This document shows, in pieces, positions 40,350 to 45,341 of a stretch of DNA of 45,341 nt. The stretch comes from Clostridia bacterium (GTDB lineage Bacteria > Bacillota > Clostridia > Oscillospirales > RGIG577), in NCBI GenBank assembly GCA_017513095.1, contig JAFWDJ010000024.1:70073-115413 (forward strand), given 5' to 3'. The first letter of the stretch is position 1. Each line of letters begins with the position of its first letter. Both the position numbers and the translations under genes were made by a program. The notes beneath the pieces are model-generated. The model was not told the origin of the DNA and ran no database searches. It worked only from the letters and a program-made list of their open reading frames with translations.

Positions 40350-40924
40350 TGCTTTTCCCTGCCTCCCTTTGCGCCTGCCCCCTTTATTTTAAAAACGGCA
40401 AGGCTTACTGCGGCACAAACAATCATTAAAACGACAGACGAAATATTCCATGAAAACAGATTGCTTAAAAGCATCACTCCAAGCGAGGCGCAGACGATAA
40501 CGCGCGGCAGGAGCGCGCCTTTCATCTTTGTAATCATTGTAACGCCGGCGTCAATTATAAGTATCGCTACGGCCAGCTTGATGCCTTTAAACGCGTGCGA
40601 GACCCAGGCTATATCCATGAAATTATCGATAAGCTTCGAAATAAGAAGGATTATTATTATTGACGGCAGCACAATTCCCAGAGTGGCGAAAACGGCTCCC
40701 GGCAGTCCTGCCTGTTTAAAGCCTACAAAGGTCGCACAGTTTATTGCAATGGGTCCGGGAGTTGATTCCGCGATAACAGTAACGTTCATCATCTCGTCAT
40801 GGGATATCCACTGCTTCTTTCGCACGCATATATCCTCTATCAGCGAAATCATTGCATATCCCCCGCCGAATGTAAAGCATCCCACCTTTGAAAAGGTCAA
40901 AAAAAGATCAACAAAAATGTTCAT
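40346..40924 (-). CDS. chromate transporter, half protein 1
   Basis: A 192-aa short-chain chromate-transporter protein with CFTFGGGYAMISLIED and AESTPGPIAINCATFVGFKQ (the CHR motifs) and several hydrophobic segments. The basic C-terminus (KIKGAGAKGGREKQ) lies in the cytoplasm. It begins 17 bases before the end of arsR and ends with an ATGA overlap with the second half, so all three genes are translationally coupled. Long CHR proteins have both halves in one chain; here they are separate. Confidence 0.9.
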   Translation of the reverse strand: MNIFVDLFLTFSKVGCFTFGGGYAMISLIEDICVRKKQWISHDEMMNVTVIAESTPGPIAINCATFVGFKQAGLPGAVFATLGIVLPSIIIILLISKLIDNFMDIAWVSHAFKGIKLAVAILIIDAGVTMITKMKGALLPRVIVCASLGVMLLSNLFSWNISSVVLMIVCAAVSLAVFKIKGAGAKGGREKQ

Positions 40925-41243
40925 TGTTATTCCTCCTGAATTCGCAGCTGCACGTATCGGGATCGCGATCGAGAGTCATTGACCGATTCCGCATTTCCTC
41001 AAACGAAAGAGCCAGAAAGTCAATGGCATTTTGATTGGGGAAATAGTGTATGTGATATCCGCACCGCTCCCCGTAAACAAGTCCCGCCTCGCGCATTACC
41101 TTTAAATGCTGTGATACGGCGGACTCTGTAATACCGAGCTTCTTTGACAGCGATCTCACACAATGCTTACGTTCGAGCAGAAGCAAGTATATAGAACACC
41201 GCGACGGATCTCCCAGCGCTTTTAAGATTTTAACAAGGTTCAT
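40908..41243 (-). CDS. ArsR-family winged-helix regulator of the chromate operon
   Basis: Metal- or redox-responsive repressor. The 111-aa protein has ALGDPSRCSIYLLLL, LSKKLGITESAVSQHLKVMR (recognition helix) and GLVYGERCGYHIHYF, normal for ArsR/SmtB. Cysteines near the C-terminus (C98, C100, C111) and in RKHC could sense the ligand. The ATG follows AGGAGG. Its promoter carries a palindrome over the -35, so autorepression is likely. It overlaps the first transporter gene, a direct physical link between regulator and transporter. Confidence 0.9.
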   Translation of the reverse strand: MNLVKILKALGDPSRCSIYLLLLERKHCVRSLSKKLGITESAVSQHLKVMREAGLVYGERCGYHIHYFPNQNAIDFLALSFEEMRNRSMTLDRDPDTCSCEFRRNNNEHFC

Positions 41244-41278
41244 TACTCGCCCGTCCTCCTGAATTATGGTTCAATCCT

Positions 41279-41314
41279 ATGATATATTGCGCATTTATTT
41301 AAGTTAATACTTAA
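41279..41314 (-). promoter_or_regulatory. promoter and probable ArsR operator
   Basis: TTAACT (41307-41302), 17-base spacer, TATCAT (41284-41279) on the minus strand. A palindrome, TTAAGT...ACTTAA (41299-41314), covers the -35, suited to repression by the ArsR protein. Confidence 0.65.
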
Positions 41315-41330
41315 TTAAAAACATATAAAA

Positions 41331-41364
41331 AACGCCTCCGGCCGTTTCGGGCCGAAGGCGCGAT
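41331..41364 (-). terminator. terminator of the SDR gene
   Basis: A GC-rich hairpin (CGCCTCCGGCC with GGCCGAAGGCG, one bulge) followed on the minus strand by TTTTTTATA. It lies 15 bases after the stop. Confidence 0.8.
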
Positions 41365-41378
41365 TTTAGAGACTTGAA

Positions 41379-42254
41379 TTATTCCGTTTTCTGCTTTGCT
41401 ACCTGACCGCGCGTAAGATCCGCGGGCTGCTTTCTGTCAACTATCGCCGTGCCCTTATTTGCAAGAAGCGCGTCGTAGCGCTCGTCGAGAAGCACGTAGA
41501 ATTCTTCCTTTTCAATGGCGTTCCAAACGCGCTTGGTGGCCTCCGCTACGGGCATGCCGGCGTCAAGGAACGACTTATTGATTTTGAGCTCCTCAAGATA
41601 CCAGTCCTGCTTGTAATACGGGTCGTCGCCCATCGCGAAGCGCTCGGGGCGGTGTCTGTTCGTATTGTACATTTCCGTGGCAATAAATCCGGGGCAGAAT
41701 ACCGAAACGCCTACGTTCGCGTTCAAAGCCTTCATGCGCTTGTAAAGATACTCCGCAAGGCCTACGGCCGCGTATTTCGTCGTGTGATAAAGCGCGCCGG
41801 ACGCCGTGGAAAGAAGACCCGCTATCGAAGCCACGTTCACGATATAGCTCTCGGTCTTCTTTTCGAGCATATGAGGAACGACTGCTCTGAGCATATAGAT
41901 GTGCGCCTCTACGTTCGTCTCCATGATCCACTTGACGTCGCGCACGGGAAGCTGCCACGCGTCGCCCGATACGGTAACGCCCGCGTCGTTTACGAGCAGG
42001 TCAACGCAGCCGAAAGCGTCTATCGCCGCCTTGAACGCCTTTTCGCAGTCCTCGGGAAGCGTTACGTCGGCCTGTACGGCAATCGCCTCGGCGCCCATAG
42101 CTTTCAGCTCGCCGCAGACCTTCTTCGCGTCGTCATCATGGATGTCGACAACGACTACCTTCATTCCGCGTGCCGCCGCATCCTTCGCAAGCTGCGCGCC
42201 TATTCCGTTGCCGGAGCCGGTTATCAATGCTACTTTTCCTTTAAAATCCTTCAT
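41379..42254 (-). CDS. short-chain dehydrogenase/reductase
   Basis: NAD(P)-dependent oxidoreductase of unknown substrate. The 291-aa protein has the Rossmann motif ITGSGNGIG (11-19), VVDIHDDDAKKV, the NDAG variant of the NNAG motif, and the catalytic Ser143, Tyr156 and Lys160 (SIAGLLSTASGALYHTTKYA). The C-terminal 40 residues (KEEFYVLLDERYDALLANKG) extend beyond the catalytic core. Acidic residue D37 after the second strand favours NAD over NADP. Start at 42254 follows AAGGAGGGG; a 23-codon upstream extension of the frame has no support. Confidence 0.92.
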   Translation of the reverse strand: MKDFKGKVALITGSGNGIGAQLAKDAAARGMKVVVVDIHDDDAKKVCGELKAMGAEAIAVQADVTLPEDCEKAFKAAIDAFGCVDLLVNDAGVTVSGDAWQLPVRDVKWIMETNVEAHIYMLRAVVPHMLEKKTESYIVNVASIAGLLSTASGALYHTTKYAAVGLAEYLYKRMKALNANVGVSVFCPGFIATEMYNTNRHRPERFAMGDDPYYKQDWYLEELKINKSFLDAGMPVAEATKRVWNAIEKEEFYVLLDERYDALLANKGTAIVDRKQPADLTRGQVAKQKTE

Positions 42255-42294
42255 TAGTGCCCCTCCTTGTTGTTTGAAATAAATGTATATAATG

Positions 42295-42323
42295 ATTATA
42301 TTATACGCGGGGCAGTCCGTCAA
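42295..42323 (-). promoter_or_regulatory. promoter of the SDR gene
   Basis: TTGACG (42323-42318), 17-base spacer, TATAAT (42300-42295) on the minus strand. The -35 lies inside the last codons of the upstream polyvalent-protein remnant. Confidence 0.7.
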
Positions 42324-45009
42324 TTATTTTTGAGGGAAGTTTTTGAATCGGGGGGATTGCGTCCATGTCGATAATGTCGTAATCCTTGATTATCCCGCGC
42401 GCCGGCTTGCGGATATCGCGCTCGTCAAGGCGTATACCCTTCGTGCGCCGAAACTCCTCTTTGAGCCGTGCGTTTTCGCGGGCGAGACGCTTATAATCGC
42501 GCATGAGGGAATCCTGCCCCTTCCGGGAATACCGTATATCGGGATTGCTTGGGTCGAACGTGCCGATATTGTCAGTCGCGGACTTGATTTGTTCGGGGAA
42601 GAACGCGATATACTCCTCATCCGAAACATTAACGCCGTCATACCCCATCGCAATAAGGTCGTCTCTTGCCTTTTTACCTGCGTTGTTCTCGCCCTTGTGG
42701 GCGTTAAGCGCCTTATAAGCCTGCGCCTCGCTCGCGGGCTTTTTGATGTTCAGATAAAACGCTCTTACGTTCTCGCCGTATCCGCCCGCCTCAATCTCCC
42801 ACGGGCTGAAGAACATTCCCTGAATGTCCATGTTCGCACGACCTTTGCTAGCGTCGAAAACGGTAAAGTTTTCGTTCGTCCCGTGATACACCACCTTCGG
42901 CGTTCCGTCCTCGTTGACCACCTTGCTTGCGGGATTGGGCTTAAAGCTTTTATCTCTGCTCTTGACAGCGTTAAATAAATCTGCTACTGTTTTTATGTCA
43001 GCAGTTCGATTGATAGGGCTAACATTTTTTTGTGAACCCTCTACTTTTGAACTGCTGATTTCTATATTCAGTAATTTGTATGCCCGTTTTGCCGTAATAT
43101 CTTGATTTACATCATTCATTTCTTCAACATACAATTTTACTATTTCGCTGCCGTTTCCGATATCGGCCACAGCATAAAAACTATGCATTAACAAACTGTT
43201 TGGCGATTTTCTTTCTTCCTTCGGGATAGTATATGTATCTAAAAGTATTGCTTTTTTAACAATATCATTTATATATGAGAGGTAAGGTCTCGCCTTTTTG
43301 CTGATAGTGTTATTGTGCGTATTTGTTTCATTAAATACTTGTCTTGATACGTTTATATCCCAGCCTGTGTCATCGTTCTTGTTCGCACCTCTCACATCGC
43401 CCTTTTTATCTGCGACGACTACCGGCGTTTTATCGTTTACGCGCCAGTCGCCGAACCATGCGCGGAAGAACGGGGATTTTATATAATTTGCCCCCATATC
43501 TTTGCGGTACTGCCTTGCCAACGGCTCCAATTTCTTAATATCTTCGCTTGTAAAGTCGTTCACAGAAGTATAGTCTTTTGTGCCGTTTTGTCCTATGCTC
43601 TGAATAGCTGCAATTTGCTCATCCGTAAGCCCGTGCCGCCTCGTCGTCCGCGAATACTGCGGCTCGTCCGCATAGTTCAACTCGTTCTCCTGCGCGAGAA
43701 GGTAATAAGCGCGCTTCGGGATAACGCCTTCTTCCGCAAGTTCTTTCGCTATTTCTTCCCGCTCGTCGTCGCGGTACGCATCTATCAATCGCGCTGTTTC
43801 CTCGGTATTATCCAAAACGATTGCAGGGACGTTTATACGAGCCTCTCTTGCCGCCGCTATGCGGTGGGAGCCTGTGAGAGCTATGTATCCCTCGTTCCCG
43901 TTTTCAACTACGACCAAAGGCCGCCCGTCCCACCCGTTTCTCGTGAACGACGAAACCAAAGCGTCATATTTTTTGCGGTCGGTGACTCCGTTGACCGTCT
44001 GAACGCGCTCAGGGTCAATATATTCCTCAAACGCCGTCTCCTGCGCCGTGGGGAGCTTCCGCGACATCTGCCCATTGACTTTTTCGTCGGGCTGTGATAC
44101 GTTATCCGCAGAAGCAGAGTATGAAGAAGCAAGAGGCGTTTTGGACGTTTTCTCAGGGCTTGAAGCATTGAGAGCTTGCGTACCATTCTCTGCTTTTTTT
44201 ATATATGCGGAAACTACCCAAAACTTCTTATACCTTGAATCGGGTATCGCCTCTATAACATAATAAGTCCCGTCTATTCACTTTGCATACTTCAACTTCG
44301 GGGCAGGGGTATTATCTGCCGTCATAAATTCCTTACTAACATCTGCTTCCCCGTTTTCATCTTTCAGGAGTTCTACATTATCATAATGATCAAGCACATA
44401 TGCCATTCTTGCCGCATCATTAAAATCTGCGAGGGAATGGTCGCTTTTTCCGTTTGGCCCGTGTCGGATAATTATGTGTTGAATGCCGTTTCCGTTTATC
44501 GAGTTTTTATACCCCACATACTTTTTCCCCAATATACGTTCGGCGTCGTCTGCTTGACGTTGGCTTACCGGCGAGATAGTATACCTTGTAAATTCTTTGT
44601 CGGAGCCGTCAAAGTATTCTTCAAAAGTTTGTTTCAGCTCGATGTCTGTGCTGTTTTTATAAGCGTTAATGATTGCACGTTGCTCCAGCGAATACTGCGT
44701 ATCAGCGTCAGATAACTCCTCGGCCTCCGTTTTGCCCCTGTTCACCCTCGCTTCCGCGAAGCATTTCTTCCAAAGGTCGAGCGCCTGCTTCTCAAGCTTC
44801 TGATACTCGTCCATCTCCGATTCGGGCATCGGCTCCATGCCGAGTATCTTATCGCCTATCTTCTTAACGGATTCGTACAAGCCGTTCGCCGCGCCTCTCG
44901 AAGCACGGATAAGCTCCTTAATGCCGCGCTCGTCGAGGTATATGTTCTGTACATAATCGGCAACGAGCTCATGCGCTTCGCCTTGCGGCTCGTCTTCTTG
45001 GAGTCTCAC
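42301..45009 (-). pseudogene. decayed phage/conjugative polyvalent protein (PBECR-like, ParB-like and ART-PolyVal domains)
   Basis: Two frames in the same phase, 45009-44278 and 44277-42301, are separated by one TGA; the coding sense continues across it as IDGTYYVIEAIPDSRYKKFW. Reassembled from N to C: a helical stretch (HELVADYVQNIYLDERGI); a nuclease-like domain (QHIIIRHGPNGKSDHSLADF, DNVELLKDENGEA, DNTPAPKLKYAK); a linker rich in Ser and Pro; a ParB-like domain with LTGSHRIAAAREA; a region beginning FFRAWFGDW; and an ADP-ribosyltransferase-like domain (VVYHGTNENFTVFDASKGRA, MFFSPWEIEAGGYG, FFPEQIKSATDNIGTFDPSN, then PDIRYSRKG). The N-terminus is cut by repeats near 45010. Such chains are delivered with phage or conjugative DNA. 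TGA is an ordinary stop elsewhere here, so I call it inactive. Confidence 0.8.
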
Positions 45010-45203
45010 TTATCGAACCAACGACCCGCACGCCTTGCGGTGCCCAAAATCGTCTGACGTAGTTAACTGCCCAACTACCCTACGCCTACGGCTCCGGGTA
45101 TAGTTCGACTTGCCAATCAGACTTCGCCTTGCGGCTCGCGCTCTTGGGGCGTCACTATCTCACCAACGACCCGCACGCCTTGCGGTGCCCAAAATCGTCA
45201 GAC
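44976..45203. repeat. direct repeat, about 82 bp, period about 145
   Basis: The stretch CTTCGCCTTGCGGCTCG at 44976 recurs at 45122, and ACGACCCGCACGCCTTGCGG at 45021 recurs at 45166. It lies at the truncated N-terminal edge of the polyvalent-protein remnant and suggests a local duplication or a rearrangement junction. No coding frame across 45010-45341 looks convincing. Confidence 0.75.
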
Positions 45204-45289
45204 GCTCCTGAACGTCGCTGCCGATTTTGACCGCTGCGGCGGCTCCTGCTCGCTCCTCCCGCCCCGTGGCGGCGCTCGCATCCGCCGCA

Positions 45290-45313
45290 GTTAACAGCCG
45301 CGCGGCTGTTAAC
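45290..45313. repeat. 24-bp perfect palindrome near the window end
   Basis: GTTAACAGCCGC is followed directly by its reverse complement GCGGCTGTTAAC. It has no loop bases. It may be a dimer-binding operator or element end; the flanking 45204-45341 otherwise shows nothing identifiable. Confidence 0.6.
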
Positions 45314-45341
45314 CTTGGTCGTGACCGCATCTAATAAAAAA

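Noticed and set aside
44278..44280. In-frame TGA as a selenocysteine or read-through codon
   Set aside because: No SECIS-like hairpin or selenoprotein context; TGA serves as normal stop for other genes in the window, such as ispF and ispD, and the gene is truncated anyway.

Overview
The window looks like a chromosomal stretch from an anaerobic, gut-type Clostridia bacterium (Firmicutes), plausibly Oscillospiraceae-like. I infer this from gene content and signals, since no rRNA is present. Markers are the acpS-nnr-alr-EndoAI/EndoA order, an IreB protein, a T-box in front of pheST, crotonase and thiolases of the butyryl type, an EpsC serine acetyltransferase, AGGAGG ribosome binding sites and many TTGNNN-17-TATAAT promoters. 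Most of the DNA is GC-rich housekeeping sequence. Two or three patches (about 12.4-14.3 kb, 29.5-30.4 kb and 42.3-45.3 kb) are repeat-rich or carry mobile-element relics.

Layout. 0-2.3 kb: lysS (partial) and greA behind a consensus promoter, then an unknown gene. 2.4-4.8 kb: a polar amino-acid ABC importer. 4.9-7.1 kb: carD, ispD, ispF and a small unknown gene (isoprenoid precursor operon). 7.3-8.0 kb: pspA. 8.1-11.7 kb: two thiolases and an enoyl-CoA hydratase, each with its own promoter and terminator. 11.9-12.3 kb: a Lin0512-family gene. 12.4-14.3 kb: accessory patch with a palindromic MITE-like element, a gene fragment, an HNH endonuclease and frameshifted phage or plasmid remnants. 14.4-16 kb: an amidase-6 protein and two unknown genes. 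16-20 kb: acpS-nnrED-alr and the EndoAI/EndoA toxin-antitoxin pair. 20-23.8 kb: T-box(Phe)-pheS-pheT. 23.9-25.7 kb: ireB, a small unknown gene and an M20 amidohydrolase. 25.8-28.4 kb: a TetM-like ribosomal GTPase fused to a YacP/Rae1-type NYN nuclease. 28.5-29.5 kb: epsC. 29.5-30.4 kb: four copies of a 102-bp palindromic repeat around a DUF559 nuclease gene. 30.4-31.6 kb: an MFS pump. 31.8-35.4 kb: two small membrane proteins followed by larB-larC-larE, the nickel-pincer cofactor pathway, without larA. 35.5-38 kb: metY and a divergent LysR regulator. 38-41.2 kb: an L,D-transpeptidase, a ferredoxin-like membrane protein and an ArsR-chrA-chrA operon. 41.4-42.3 kb: an SDR. 42.3-45 kb: a decayed phage/conjugative polyvalent protein.

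The observation I consider most worth pursuing is the GTPase-nuclease fusion at 25.8-28.4 kb. It joins a factor family that enters the ribosomal A site to a nuclease family whose known member, Rae1, cuts mRNA in the A site. Next are the larBCE operon lacking larA, the repeat-bracketed DUF559 nuclease, and a possible leader peptide in front of metY. All functions are inferred from sequence recognition; no database search could be run.
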